From NCBI RefSeq assembly GCF_907165195.1, contig NZ_OU015584.1:3544978-3608977 (forward strand): DNA of 64,000 nt, given 5' to 3'. Made by a program: the position numbers and the translations under genes. The notes under the pieces are model-generated. The model saw nothing but the letters and a program-made list of their open reading frames with translations, had not been told where the DNA came from and made no database searches. This stretch comes from Parvicella tangerina (GTDB taxonomy: Bacteria > Bacteroidota > Bacteroidia > Flavobacteriales_D > Parvicellaceae). Shown one piece after another: positions 18,017 to 26,936 of the stretch (within the stretch, counting starts at the first letter, position 1; each line of letters opens with the position of its first letter).

Positions 18017-18661
18017 ATGAAAAACACTAATTTTTTTGCGGTATTATTATCCGCTATTATTCTCGCTTCATGTGGCACATCTCATGACGTTGTTGACGGA
18101 GGTATATTCCAAAAAAGAAAGTATAATAAGGGCTTTCATATTTCAAAGAAGTCTAAAGTATCAACTCCATCTGGGGAGGCCGAAATAGATATCGCCTCTA
18201 CCTCTGTAGAGAAAGTTGAAATCAAATCTGGTAAAATAATTACTACCCCAATCACAAATGCAGATGTTGCTGTAGAGGATCTTCAAGAAACCACTAATGA
18301 ACAGACAACAAAAGAGCAGCAAGCAGCTGAAAAAAGTGATCTTAATGATATAAAGTCGTCCAATACGTTTTCTTCGAAAAATGAAGTTTCTAGTAAAGTG
18401 AAACCAAGATTTTTGAGAAAAGGTTTTAGAAGTTCTCCTTCTAAGGGTTCAAAACTATCTATCAATCAAGGAAGTAATATTAGTGCAGAAAAAGAAACTG
18501 CAGACAATACACTTTTGCTTGTTATAATTGCCTTTTTCATTCCATTCTTAGCGGTTGCTTTATATGATGGAATTACGATTAGGTTTTGGATATCCCTGCT
18601 GCTTTCCCTACTATTTTGGTTACCAGGATTTGTCTACGCACTGATCGTCATTCTGGAGTAA
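18017..18661 (+). CDS. Lipoprotein with C-terminal YqaE/Pmp3-type membrane hairpin
   Basis: A 214-residue protein. The signal peptide ends LASC with the lipidated Cys at about residue 19. A low-complexity Ser/Lys/Thr/Glu linker (about 30-160) follows. The last about 50 residues form two membrane segments matching the YqaE/Pmp3 (UPF0057) pattern: IAFFIPFLAVALYDG, then RFWISLLLSLLFWLPGFVYA. Pmp3-type proteolipids are linked to membrane stress. The Bacteroidota version with an N-terminal lipoprotein arm would be anchored by a lipid at one end and by its helical hairpin at the other. A strong terminator follows. Confidence 0.8.
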   Translation: MKNTNFFAVLLSAIILASCGTSHDVVDGGIFQKRKYNKGFHISKKSKVSTPSGEAEIDIASTSVEKVEIKSGKIITTPITNADVAVEDLQETTNEQTTKEQQAAEKSDLNDIKSSNTFSSKNEVSSKVKPRFLRKGFRSSPSKGSKLSINQGSNISAEKETADNTLLLVIIAFFIPFLAVALYDGITIRFWISLLLSLLFWLPGFVYALIVILE

Positions 18662-18684
18662 TTAAATCATTGGAATACGAACTT

Positions 18685-18712
18685 AAAGGGAAGCTATCGC
18701 TTCCCTTTTTTT
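18685..18712 (+). terminator. Intrinsic terminator
   Basis: AAAGGGAAGC (18685-18694) pairs with GCTTCCCTTT (18699-18708) around a 4-nt loop, followed by T to 18712. It ends the ccsBA-crotonase-YqaE transcript. Confidence 0.9.
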
Positions 18713-18761
18713 GTAACGATTTCTATCCAATAGCGTTAGAGAGGTATATCCAATCATACTT

Positions 18762-19103
18762 ATGCCGTATCACATCTATGTCATAGAACTCTCAAAGAAA
18801 GTATTCAACGAAAATTACCGCTTTCGCAACGCAAACCCACAGTTTAACGGAGTTCTTCAGTGTCTTTATGTTGGGATGACCTCTAAATCACCCAAAGAAA
18901 GATTTGAGCAGCACAAGAATGGATATAGAAACAAAAAAGGATATAAACTTTCATCTTATTTCGTTGAGAAATATGGGTTGTACTTGCGACCTAGTTTGTA
19001 TAATCATATTACCCCTATATCAACAAGAGAAGAAGCTCTTAAGGTGGAGAAAGAATTAACTTTAAAATTGCGCAGACAGAAATATGCGGTTTGGTCTAAT
19101 TAA
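18762..19103 (+). CDS. GIY-YIG nuclease-like protein
   Basis: A 113-residue protein. The two halves of the motif are YHIYVIEL near residue 3 and LYVGMTSKSPKERFEQHKNG at about 35-54, including the conserved Arg and His. A Glu-rich helix (EALKVEKELTLKLRR) near the C-terminus supplies a candidate metal-binding Glu. Stand-alone small GIY-YIG proteins are usually of unknown role. It overlaps the convergent miaE by 4 nt at the stop codons. Confidence 0.75.
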   Translation: MPYHIYVIELSKKVFNENYRFRNANPQFNGVLQCLYVGMTSKSPKERFEQHKNGYRNKKGYKLSSYFVEKYGLYLRPSLYNHITPISTREEALKVEKELTLKLRRQKYAVWSN

Positions 19104-19678
19104 TGCAAAGCTGGACGCCAAGGCAATCCTTCGGTAACCTCAGCTTCTTTTGCTAATATTTCCTGAACACGGTTATTCACTTCTTCATCCAGAAAATAAA
19201 CTTTTGCCATGTTAATAAAAGCATCAATATGCTCCATTTCCTGAAGATGAAGGTTTCTGTAAAATCTTGCTATCTCAGGATCCTTTGCCACTTCACCCAA
19301 CAATCCAAAACGTTCACTCCCGCGCATTTCAGCAACAGAGGCCAAGATTAATCGATCCATGAACCTACCATTGGTATCTTCTCGAACTATGGTCATGAGT
19401 TGTTTTATATAAGCATCTTGCTTAAAATTTGATCTCAACGTAAGATCACGTTTCTTCATGATCTCATATACTTGCTTAAAATGTAAGAGTTCTTCAACAG
19501 CTATTTGTGTTAACTCCTCAATGATCTCTTTTCTATCAGGATATTTTGTGATGATGGATAAGCACAGGTTACTAACTTTACGTTCTGAATCGGCATGATC
19601 TTGCAAGAATTCATCAATTCCAACATAGGCTTGTTCAGCCCATTCAATTGGCGTTTTGTAGTGGAGTTCTAATATCAT
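19100..19678 (-). CDS. miaE: tRNA 2-methylthio-N6-isopentenyladenosine-37 hydroxylase (MiaE)
   Basis: A 192-residue ferritin-like diiron monooxygenase that hydroxylates the isopentenyl group of ms2i6A at tRNA position 37. Iron-ligand motifs are spread over four helices: VEELLHFKQV (61-70), AEMRGSERFGLL and LQEMEHIDAF. Length fits the family. It is the last gene of the eleven-gene minus-strand run. Its ATG overlaps the SDR stop by 4 nt, and its stop overlaps the convergent GIY-YIG gene, leaving no room for a separate terminator. Confidence 0.9.
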   Translation of the reverse strand: MILELHYKTPIEWAEQAYVGIDEFLQDHADSERKVSNLCLSIITKYPDRKEIIEELTQIAVEELLHFKQVYEIMKKRDLTLRSNFKQDAYIKQLMTIVREDTNGRFMDRLILASVAEMRGSERFGLLGEVAKDPEIARFYRNLHLQEMEHIDAFINMAKVYFLDEEVNNRVQEILAKEAEVTEGLPWRPALH

Positions 19679-20493
19679 CTTTTTTGTTTCATATTATAGT
19701 GACTCATCATCATACGTTCAAACCATCTACCAGGAATTACCCTTTTAACGACCAATGCCAATTTTGATGTGAAGTCTCCTGTATTATATCTAACTCTTGG
19801 GTTACGAGCATTGACGATTTTCCAAACCAATTTCCCAATCTTAGCAGGATCGTTCCCTTCACTTACCTCTTTATTGATAATAGTATGAATGGCCTCAAAC
19901 TCCTCACTATAAACACCGCTCATGGCCTTATCAGAAACTCTCCGGTTTTCATTAATAGAGGTCTTAAAATCACCGGGTTCAACTAACACGACTTTGATTC
20001 CAAATTTCATCACCTCCATGCTTAACGCCTCACTGATCAGCTCTACGCTGGATTTTGACCCACTGTAAATGCCTCTGTAAGGCAATCCCATTAAACCACC
20101 TACTGATGAAATATTGATGATGTACCCAGAGCCTTTATCTCTCATAACAGGAAGAACTGCTTTACACATACGGATAACGCCCGCAACATTTGTGTTAAAT
20201 ACATTTAGAATTTCCCTGATCTCTGAATCTTCAATGGCCCCAGCAATACCTATTCCTGCATTGTTGACCAATATGTCAATCTTACCTTCCTGCTCTAACA
20301 CATAATCTACCGCATCTTTTACGGAAGCATCTTTCGTAACATCGCATTTGACTAATCTATACCCATCCAGTACTTCCCCATTGTTTGCTCTTCGTCCAGT
20401 TCCATAGACCTTAACTCCTTTGCTGTGTAAAACATTGCAAATAGCTCTTCCTATTCCAGAAGTGCCGCCTGTTATTAGTGCAACTCTAGACAT
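19675..20493 (-). CDS. Short-chain dehydrogenase/reductase
   Basis: A 272-residue NAD(P)-dependent oxidoreductase with a Rossmann fold. Motifs are TGGTSGIG (cofactor loop, residues 8-15), DILVNNAG, the catalytic Ser in INISSVGG, and YSGSKSS (YxxxK). An Arg pair after the first strand (TGRRANN) suggests NADP(H) preference. The substrate is unknown. It starts 13 nt after gldJ, overlaps miaE by 4 nt and so belongs to the same run. Confidence 0.88.
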   Translation of the reverse strand: MSRVALITGGTSGIGRAICNVLHSKGVKVYGTGRRANNGEVLDGYRLVKCDVTKDASVKDAVDYVLEQEGKIDILVNNAGIGIAGAIEDSEIREILNVFNTNVAGVIRMCKAVLPVMRDKGSGYIINISSVGGLMGLPYRGIYSGSKSSVELISEALSMEVMKFGIKVVLVEPGDFKTSINENRRVSDKAMSGVYSEEFEAIHTIINKEVSEGNDPAKIGKLVWKIVNARNPRVRYNTGDFTSKLALVVKRVIPGRWFERMMMSHYNMKQKR

Positions 20494-20506
20494 CTGTCAA
20501 AAGTAC

Positions 20507-22141
20507 TTATTCCTTCTTTTTCTTTCCTAAACCTACTGGAGAACCTACTCGATCCATGGCACAACGGAAACCAATGAAGGCTGTTCCTTCATACTTGTTG
20601 TGATGCCTTCTGAACGAAGGGGTGATCCACTTTTCTGAATCATGCCAATTCGCTCCTTTGAATACCCGCTCATGATTTGACGCCATGATGCTATCGTAAT
20701 AGGGGTAATCATCCAGTCGATTATTCCGATATTTAATTCGATCCATCGGGCTAACATCTTCGTACTTAATGTGGCCAGGAATGTCTATTATTGATTTTGC
20801 AAGGTAATGCCTAATATTTGTCATTACAGGCAACTCTTCTGTATAACCATAATCATTGAAACCTTCATGACTATACTTCATTTGCTCTAGTTCTCCATAT
20901 ATAAAATCTACCATTAACATAGACGCATTAACATACTTCCCTTCGGACTCCCAGTGGGAAGCCTCTTTGATCTTTTCTTCAACAACGTTGAATATGCGCA
21001 TTGCAACTGTATCTTGGCTATGAATGCTCAAGTGCCTCTCGCGAAGTTCTTGCATGAATGATGAAAGCTGATCTAGATCAAAATAAGGTGCGTTTAGTTT
21101 CTCGTCAAACTTATAATTCCATGATTCGTTGGGAACTCTTGATTTCCTTCCGATAAATGGAGCATAAACATCAACGGACTCTGCTGTTCTTTCTAGGTAA
21201 GTGTCGGCAACCCATTCGCTCACATTCCCAGACAGATTATATATTCCAAAGTCATTCGGAATATAGGCATCTACTGGCAATACTGAATAGGCGTTAAATG
21301 AATCCTCTTTGTTATACAGCGGGTTGACAAATTGACCAAAATGAGTGAGGGTTTGATTTATTTTCTTCTCCGTTTTTTTGTCTAGCGTTACACCAGCAGA
21401 AGCGGCATATTCCCATTCAACTTCCGTGGGAAGTCTGTAGCTTGGTAGTAGTATTCCATCTTCCCACCTTACTAGTCTTTTTTCACGATAGGGGTTCAAA
21501 TCTGATAACATATTCTCATCTCTAATTCCAGAGACATACTGCCCTGTAAGAAAAGCCTCAGTATTAAAGTTATCCTCATTAATCTGGTTGGGATTATTCT
21601 GCAAAATTCCCTCTCTGATCAAAATCATTTCATTCACCCGATCCGTTCTCCAGTCGCAATAGTTATTTGCTTGCATCCAACTCACTCCAACTACCGGATA
21701 GTTTGCATAAGCAGGATGTCTTAAATAGTTTTTTACATAATTATTACCCCGACCGACTTCTTTTTCCCAAGCTAGTGTATCTGGCAAAGCATTTAGATAT
21801 ACTAATGGATAGTCCATTCCAAAAGTTCGCTTCGTCCAATAGAGATATTCACAGTAAGCTTGATTAGAGACTTCCTTTTCATCAAGATAATATGAAGGAA
21901 CGATTACCTCTAATGTTTTGCTAGAAGTTACCGAATCCTGCTCCAATGCCATTTCGAAAGTTCCTCCTTGTATAAGCACTAGGCCCGGACCAGTTTCTTG
22001 CTCTTCGAAAGTAACCTTTTGAAAGCCACCGTTTTCAGGATTGTTATAGTCCCACCCCGTTGTTGAGGAAGATTGATGGGTACAGGAAATCGATAATGTT
22101 AACGATAATACAGCAAAAGAAATATATTTTAAATAGCTCAT
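20507..22141 (-). CDS. gldJ: Gliding-motility/T9SS lipoprotein GldJ
   Basis: A 544-residue lipoprotein of the formylglycine-generating-enzyme (SUMF) fold. The signal peptide ends LSISC (Cys near residue 20). Hallmarks shared with Flavobacterium GldJ are TGWDYNNPENGGF, EQETGPGLVLIQGGTFEM, YLDEKEVSN, NYLRHPAYANYPVVGVSW and the C-terminal FRRHHNKYEGTAFIGFRCAM. GldJ is an outer-membrane-associated component that stabilises GldK and is needed for gliding and type IX secretion. A GldK-like paralog is the main alternative, but the N-terminal motif favours GldJ. It lies 33 nt after the CpsB-like gene, at the end of the sugar-nucleotide genes, which is an unusual context. Confidence 0.88.
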   Translation of the reverse strand: MSYLKYISFAVLSLTLSISCTHQSSSTTGWDYNNPENGGFQKVTFEEQETGPGLVLIQGGTFEMALEQDSVTSSKTLEVIVPSYYLDEKEVSNQAYCEYLYWTKRTFGMDYPLVYLNALPDTLAWEKEVGRGNNYVKNYLRHPAYANYPVVGVSWMQANNYCDWRTDRVNEMILIREGILQNNPNQINEDNFNTEAFLTGQYVSGIRDENMLSDLNPYREKRLVRWEDGILLPSYRLPTEVEWEYAASAGVTLDKKTEKKINQTLTHFGQFVNPLYNKEDSFNAYSVLPVDAYIPNDFGIYNLSGNVSEWVADTYLERTAESVDVYAPFIGRKSRVPNESWNYKFDEKLNAPYFDLDQLSSFMQELRERHLSIHSQDTVAMRIFNVVEEKIKEASHWESEGKYVNASMLMVDFIYGELEQMKYSHEGFNDYGYTEELPVMTNIRHYLAKSIIDIPGHIKYEDVSPMDRIKYRNNRLDDYPYYDSIMASNHERVFKGANWHDSEKWITPSFRRHHNKYEGTAFIGFRCAMDRVGSPVGLGKKKKE

Positions 22142-22174
22142 CTAGTTGTTTAGGTATTCATCTGAGATAAAAAC

Positions 22175-22927
22175 TTATAATTTTTTATTAATTAGCTTTT
22201 CAGACTGGATTACCTTGTGCAAGGCTGGTTTTCTTCTCGCCCTCTGCATCAAGCCAATATGATTTAAGTTGTGACAGTCAGAACCAAGTAGATCAACCAT
22301 GTCATTTTCAATAAGCTTATCAGCAATTGCCTTTACTTCTGGTCCATAATGACCGGTCAACGAATTAATATTAACTTGAATTGCTACCCCTCGATCTTTT
22401 AGGGATTCAATTTTATCCCATTGATTATGCCAAAATCCATATCGTTCAACGTGGGCCAACATGGGTTTATAACCTTTCATCTGAAGCTTCCAGACGATAT
22501 CGTTAAACATTGGTGGCTCTGACATAAATGGCAATTCAAATAACACATAATTATCTCCAAAGGTAAGCAGATCACCCGCTTCGATCTTTGGTTCAAAATC
22601 TGCGTCTAGATTATACTCTGCAGCAGCATCTATTTCTATAGACAAACCTCGTTTTTCCTTTGCTCTGCGAACATCATCTAGTCCATTAAGAATAATGTCG
22701 GTTGTATTTCTGTAATAATCACTCATCACGTGCGGTGTAGTGATTACTTTTTTATACCCCATGGCTTCAAACTCGGCCAATAGATTCAAAGAGTCTTCCA
22801 TTTGAGCAGCGCCATCATCAATACCTGGGATCAAATGGGAATGGACATCTACCTTTAGCACAGAAAGATCTGCTGGATCTAGATCCTTCTCTTTCTTTTT
22901 ACCAAATAATTTTCCAAAAAGCCCCAT
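22175..22927 (-). CDS. CpsB/CapC-type tyrosine-protein phosphatase (PHP domain)
   Basis: A 250-residue metal-dependent phosphatase. Metal-ligand motifs are KVDVHSHLIPGIDDGA (about 25-40), KVITTPHVM, LAHVERYGFW and LLGSDCHNL. The N-terminus is very basic. Such phosphatases reverse BY-kinase tyrosine phosphorylation and set polysaccharide chain length or export. No BY-kinase/Wzc gene is in the window. Located between rfbB and gldJ in the operon-like run. Confidence 0.88.
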   Translation of the reverse strand: MGLFGKLFGKKKEKDLDPADLSVLKVDVHSHLIPGIDDGAAQMEDSLNLLAEFEAMGYKKVITTPHVMSDYYRNTTDIILNGLDDVRRAKEKRGLSIEIDAAAEYNLDADFEPKIEAGDLLTFGDNYVLFELPFMSEPPMFNDIVWKLQMKGYKPMLAHVERYGFWHNQWDKIESLKDRGVAIQVNINSLTGHYGPEVKAIADKLIENDMVDLLGSDCHNLNHIGLMQRARRKPALHKVIQSEKLINKKL

Positions 22928-22946
22928 AGCATAAAGTTATGGAATA

Positions 22947-23999
22947 TTATCTATTCTGATATTGATCCTGATAATAATTTCGGTAACTTCCAGACGTCAC
23001 ATTCTCCAACCACTCTTCATTTTCAAGGTACCAATCAACAGTTTTTGATAGCCCTTCCTCGAACGTTACAGATGGAACCCATCCCAGTTCATTTTTAATC
23101 TTTGTAGCATCAATTGCATACCTTAAATCGTGTCCAGCTCTATCCTTTACGAATGTTATGAGTTTACGAGCTGTTCCAGGTTCTCTCCCGAGTTTCTCAT
23201 CCATCGTATCACACAATAAATGAACGAGGTCAATATTTTTCCATTCGTTGTGACCTCCGATATTATAAGTTTCGCCAACTTTTCCTCTGTGAAAAATCTC
23301 ATCAATAGCTCTAGCGTGATCAACCACCCAAAGCCAATCCCGAACATTAAGACCTTCTCCATAAACTGGAAGAGGTTTGTTTTTCTTGATATTGTTGATC
23401 ATGAGAGGGATTAACTTCTCAGGAAATTGATGAGAGCCATAATTGTTACTGCAGTTAGAAATCTTAACAGGCATTCCAAAAGTATGGTAATAGGCTCTCA
23501 CAATATGATCTGAACTTGCTTTTGAAGCACTATAAGGGCTTCGTGGGTCATAGGCCGTATCTTCATAAAAGAAACCTTCATCTCCCAATGAACCATACAC
23601 CTCATCAGTAGACACGTGGTAGAATACTTTATCAGAAAAGTTACTTCCCCAACTTGTCCTTGCCGCATTCAGCAGGTTAAGCGTTCCGACTACATTCGTC
23701 ATGATAAACTCATTCGGATTGCTAATGGATCGATCAACATGCGACTCGGCAGCTAGATGAATTACCCCTGAGAAGTCATACTTTTCAAATACCTTGAAAA
23801 CCGCATCAGCATCCACTATGTCCACTCGCTCAAAGACATAATTACCTTTGTCTTCAATATCTTTGAGGTTTTCAGGATTTCCCGCGTAAGTTAATTTATC
23901 AAGGTTTACGATGTTATAATCGGGGTACTTAGTAACCATAAGTCTCACCAAATGAGAACCGATAAATCCACTGCCTCCTGTAATTAGTATATTTTTCAT
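22947..23999 (-). CDS. rfbB: dTDP-glucose 4,6-dehydratase
   Basis: A 350-residue extended SDR producing dTDP-4-keto-6-deoxyglucose. Motifs are ITGGSGFIGSHLVR (NAD loop), VIHLAAESHVDRS, FYHVSTDEVYGSL, and YSASKASSDHIVRAY (YxxxK). The ATG at 23999 places the Rossmann motif at residue 6; a longer in-frame start lies inside the upstream gene and is rejected. RfbA, RfbC and RfbD are not in the window, so the rhamnose-type branch is incomplete here. The upstream dehydrogenase ends 10 nt before it. Confidence 0.93.
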   Translation of the reverse strand: MKNILITGGSGFIGSHLVRLMVTKYPDYNIVNLDKLTYAGNPENLKDIEDKGNYVFERVDIVDADAVFKVFEKYDFSGVIHLAAESHVDRSISNPNEFIMTNVVGTLNLLNAARTSWGSNFSDKVFYHVSTDEVYGSLGDEGFFYEDTAYDPRSPYSASKASSDHIVRAYYHTFGMPVKISNCSNNYGSHQFPEKLIPLMINNIKKNKPLPVYGEGLNVRDWLWVVDHARAIDEIFHRGKVGETYNIGGHNEWKNIDLVHLLCDTMDEKLGREPGTARKLITFVKDRAGHDLRYAIDATKIKNELGWVPSVTFEEGLSKTVDWYLENEEWLENVTSGSYRNYYQDQYQNR

Positions 24000-24009
24000 A
24001 GTTAAGTCG

Positions 24010-25299
24010 TTATAAACTCCAGTAATCAAGGTTTTTGATTTGTCCTCTATAAATCCCTTTGATATCAACGAGTATTCCCTTATCGGTTAAAAGTTCAGCG
24101 AAATCTGCCTCCTTCATATTTACGTACTCCCTATGGTTCACTGCCACAATGATCGCATCGTATTTTCCAGTAGGCTCATTAGACAATTCAAAGCCGTACT
24201 CTTCTTTATACTCTTCTGGGTCAGCATGTGGATCAACAATTTCTACGCCACAAGAAAAGGACTCAATTTCCTTCAGCACATCAATTACTTTGGAGTTTCT
24301 TATGTCACTTACATCTTCCTTAAAAGTAGCCCCCATAACCAGTATCCTCGACTCAATGATACTCTTTCCTTTAGCTAAAATCTTCTTTACTGTCTGCTTA
24401 CCAACATAAAACCCCATACTGTCATTCACATATCTACCAGAATTGATAATCTTTGCATGATACCCGAGCTCTTTTGCTTTATGAGTAAGATAATAAGGGT
24501 CAACCCCAATACAATGACCTCCAACCAAACCTGGGAAGAACTTTAGAAAGTTCCACTTGGTTCCAGCAGCTTCAAGTACATCATACGTATTGATTCCCAT
24601 TCTACTAAAAATGATTGAAAGTTCATTGATTAGTGCAATGTTTACATCCCGCTGGGTGTTTTCAATAATCTTTGCAGCTTCTGCTACCTTAATGGATGGG
24701 GCTCTGTGCACCCCAGCCTCAACAACTAACTCATACGTTTTAGCAATTTCCTCTGCAGACTCAGGGGTATCACCTGATGACACCTTAACAATATTAGCAA
24801 GCGTATGAACTTTATCCCCTGGGTTAATTCGTTCTGGTGAATAACCCACATGAAAATCTGCTTTCCATTTCAACCCGCTATGTTCTTCCAAAACAGGAAT
24901 ACAATCTTCTTCAGTACATCCTGGATATACAGTGGATTCATAAACCACGTAATCCCCTTTTTTCAGCACTTTACCAACCGTTGTACTTGCACCAACAAGT
25001 GGACGAATATCAGGCTCTTTGCTTGCATCAATAGGAGTAGGTACTGCAACGATGAAAAAATTGACATCTCTTAAATCTTCTAGATTCGCAGTGAACTCAA
25101 TATCACAGCCTTCAAACTCCGATGCGTCTAACTCGTTGCTGGGGTCAATATTGTTTTTCATCATATCAACTCGTTTTTGGTTGATATCAAATCCTACTAC
25201 TTTAATCTTTCTAGCAAACTCTAATGCAATCGGAAGTCCTACATAACCAAGTCCGATAACGGCTAACTTTGCTTCTTTCTTTACTAATTTATCGTACAT
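24010..25299 (-). CDS. UDP-N-acetylhexosamine 6-dehydrogenase (WbpA/VipA type)
   Basis: A 429-residue nucleotide-sugar dehydrogenase. The N-terminal NAD domain begins AKLAVIGLGYVGLPIA. The centre carries TVYPGCTEE and the catalytic-Cys motif GGHCIGVDPYYLTHKA, whose DPYYL form is typical of UDP-GlcNAc/UDP-GalNAc-oxidising enzymes rather than UDP-glucose dehydrogenases. The C-terminal UDP-binding domain includes GATFKEDVSDIRNSKV. It converts UDP-GlcNAc (or the galacto epimer) to the uronic acid and is assigned as step 1 of the Wbp pathway completed by its neighbours. The ATG at 25299 is chosen; an in-frame TTG at 25326 is less likely. Confidence 0.88.
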   Translation of the reverse strand: MYDKLVKKEAKLAVIGLGYVGLPIALEFARKIKVVGFDINQKRVDMMKNNIDPSNELDASEFEGCDIEFTANLEDLRDVNFFIVAVPTPIDASKEPDIRPLVGASTTVGKVLKKGDYVVYESTVYPGCTEEDCIPVLEEHSGLKWKADFHVGYSPERINPGDKVHTLANIVKVSSGDTPESAEEIAKTYELVVEAGVHRAPSIKVAEAAKIIENTQRDVNIALINELSIIFSRMGINTYDVLEAAGTKWNFLKFFPGLVGGHCIGVDPYYLTHKAKELGYHAKIINSGRYVNDSMGFYVGKQTVKKILAKGKSIIESRILVMGATFKEDVSDIRNSKVIDVLKEIESFSCGVEIVDPHADPEEYKEEYGFELSNEPTGKYDAIIVAVNHREYVNMKEADFAELLTDKGILVDIKGIYRGQIKNLDYWSL

Positions 25300-25332
25300 A
25301 CATATTTCTTTATGGGTAATTTCCAAAGACGA

Positions 25333-26361
25333 CTAATACCCTTGTTTATCTCTTACTTCGTAAATTCTTTCAATAATATCAACCACTTTTAAACCTTCTA
25401 GAGCATTAGTAGTTGCGGTAGTTCTGCCCTTCAAGGTATCCACAACATTCTCAATGATATAATGATGATTTGCTGCAGAACCCTTGTAGGGTCCATAATC
25501 ATTCGGGGGATTCGAGGCTTCAAGCTCAGGCATGTCATAACCTTCAACATTGCAGCACTCTACTTCATTCATATACTGCCCACCTATCTTAACGCTTCCT
25601 TTTGAACCAACAATGGTCATACTGCTCTCAAGATTTTTGTTCCAAACAGCAGTACTATAATTTAGACATCCCATTCCACCATCAACAAAATCAAAACTCA
25701 CCAATCCACTATCTTCAAAATCAGTAGAACCCTTGTGCATGAAATCTTTGAACTTTCCCTGAATATTTGAGATATCTCCAAACAACCAATACATGATATC
25801 AATGAAGTGTGAAAATTGTGTAAACAGTGTTCCTCCATCTAAATCGGAGGTTCCTTTCCATCCACCCTTTTTGTAATACCTCTCATCTCGGTTCCAGTAA
25901 CAATTAAGCTGAACCATTAAAATATCGCCTAATCTCTTATTTCTCATCATATCTTTAATCCAGACTGATGGCGGAGAATATCTGTTTTGCATGACGCAAA
26001 AAACATGCTTATTCGCTTTAAGCGCCTTATAGATCACACGTTCACACTTTGCCTTTGAAAGCCCCATAGGTTTTTCAACTACAACGTGATAATTCTCTTC
26101 AAGCGCTTTTATCGACTGATCAGAGTGCAATCCGTTAGGCGTACAAATATTTATGACATCAATATCTAGATTTGCCGCAATCAGTTCATCAATCGACTGG
26201 AAAAAAACTGCATTAAAATCTTCAATACCGAGCTCTTCTTTTGGTTTGACATCGCATAACGCTACTAACTCAGACTCCTCATTTCTTCTGATCATCTCTG
26301 CGTGTCGCTTTCCAATATGACCGCAACCTATTACTGCGAACTTTACCTTTCCTTCTATCAT
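25333..26361 (-). CDS. Gfo/Idh/MocA oxidoreductase, WbpB/WlbA-like (UDP-GlcNAcA 3-dehydrogenase)
   Basis: A 342-residue NAD-dependent oxidoreductase. It shows the Rossmann motif FAVIGCGHIGKRHAEM, the family EKP motif (VVVEKPMGLS), and a C-terminal catalytic region with GGTLFTQFSHFIDIMYWLFG. WbpB/WlbA oxidises C3 of UDP-GlcNAcA ahead of amination by WbpE. The assignment rests on the flanking WbpA-, WbpD- and WbpE-type genes. The ATG at 26361 overlaps the wbpD stop (TGATG); a GTG one codon upstream is an alternative. Confidence 0.87.
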   Translation of the reverse strand: MIEGKVKFAVIGCGHIGKRHAEMIRRNEESELVALCDVKPKEELGIEDFNAVFFQSIDELIAANLDIDVINICTPNGLHSDQSIKALEENYHVVVEKPMGLSKAKCERVIYKALKANKHVFCVMQNRYSPPSVWIKDMMRNKRLGDILMVQLNCYWNRDERYYKKGGWKGTSDLDGGTLFTQFSHFIDIMYWLFGDISNIQGKFKDFMHKGSTDFEDSGLVSFDFVDGGMGCLNYSTAVWNKNLESSMTIVGSKGSVKIGGQYMNEVECCNVEGYDMPELEASNPPNDYGPYKGSAANHHYIIENVVDTLKGRTTATTNALEGLKVVDIIERIYEVRDKQGY

Positions 26362-26936
26362 CACTTTATTCTAGTTACACTTTCATTATTCAAGCTATAC
26401 ACTTGCTTACTCTCCGGACAAACCGCCTGACCACGCTCGTCAAAATTAAGACGGTGACCAAATTCGCTCACCCACCCAATTTGCTTACTAGGGTTACCCA
26501 CTACTAAGGCAAATGGCTTAACATCCTTCGTTACCACACTACCTGCACCTATTAGCGCATAAGCACCAATATTATTTCCACACACGATAGTAGCATTAGC
26601 ACCTATAGAAGCTCCCTTTCCAACTAGCGTCTTTGCATATTGTCCTCTTCGATTCACGGCACTTCTGGGGTTAATGACATTTGTAAAAACCATAGAAGGG
26701 CCCAGAAAAACATCATCCTCACACACAACTCCAGTATATATCGACACATTGTTTTGAACTTTGACATTAGTTCCTAAGACAACCTCTGGTGAAACCACTA
26801 CATTCTGACCCAAATTGCATCGTTCGCCAATTTTACAATTACTCATAACATGCGAAAAATGCCATATTTTGGTTCCATCACCAATGTCGCATCCTTCATC
26901 GATTACTGCGGTTTCATGTGCAAAATATCCAGTCAT
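26361..26936 (-). CDS. Hexapeptide-repeat N-acetyltransferase, WbpD/WlbB-like
   Basis: A 191-residue left-handed beta-helix acyltransferase. The hexapeptide pattern [IV]-G-x-x-x-x runs through most of it (EGCDIGDGTKIWHFSHV, IGERCNLGQNVVV, VGKGASIGANATIV, IGAYALIGAGSVV). A loop with FTNVINPRSAVNRRGQY is characteristic of the WbpD group, which transfers acetyl to the 3-amino group of UDP-GlcNAc3NA, giving UDP-2,3-diacetamido-2,3-dideoxyglucuronate. It overlaps both neighbours by 1 nt (stop/start TGATG junctions), indicating translational coupling. Confidence 0.9.
   Translation of the reverse strand: MTGYFAHETAVIDEGCDIGDGTKIWHFSHVMSNCKIGERCNLGQNVVVSPEVVLGTNVKVQNNVSIYTGVVCEDDVFLGPSMVFTNVINPRSAVNRRGQYAKTLVGKGASIGANATIVCGNNIGAYALIGAGSVVTKDVKPFALVVGNPSKQIGWVSEFGHRLNFDERGQAVCPESKQVYSLNNESVTRIK

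Noticed and set aside
18586-18786. 66-codon plus-strand frame between the YqaE-type lipoprotein and the GIY-YIG gene
   Set aside because: It starts inside the lipoprotein gene in another frame and runs through a strong terminator.
24059-24409. Plus-strand open frames across the dehydrogenase gene at 24010-25299
   Set aside because: They are antisense to a gene with clear NAD-binding and catalytic motifs; codon bias of the minus-strand gene explains them.
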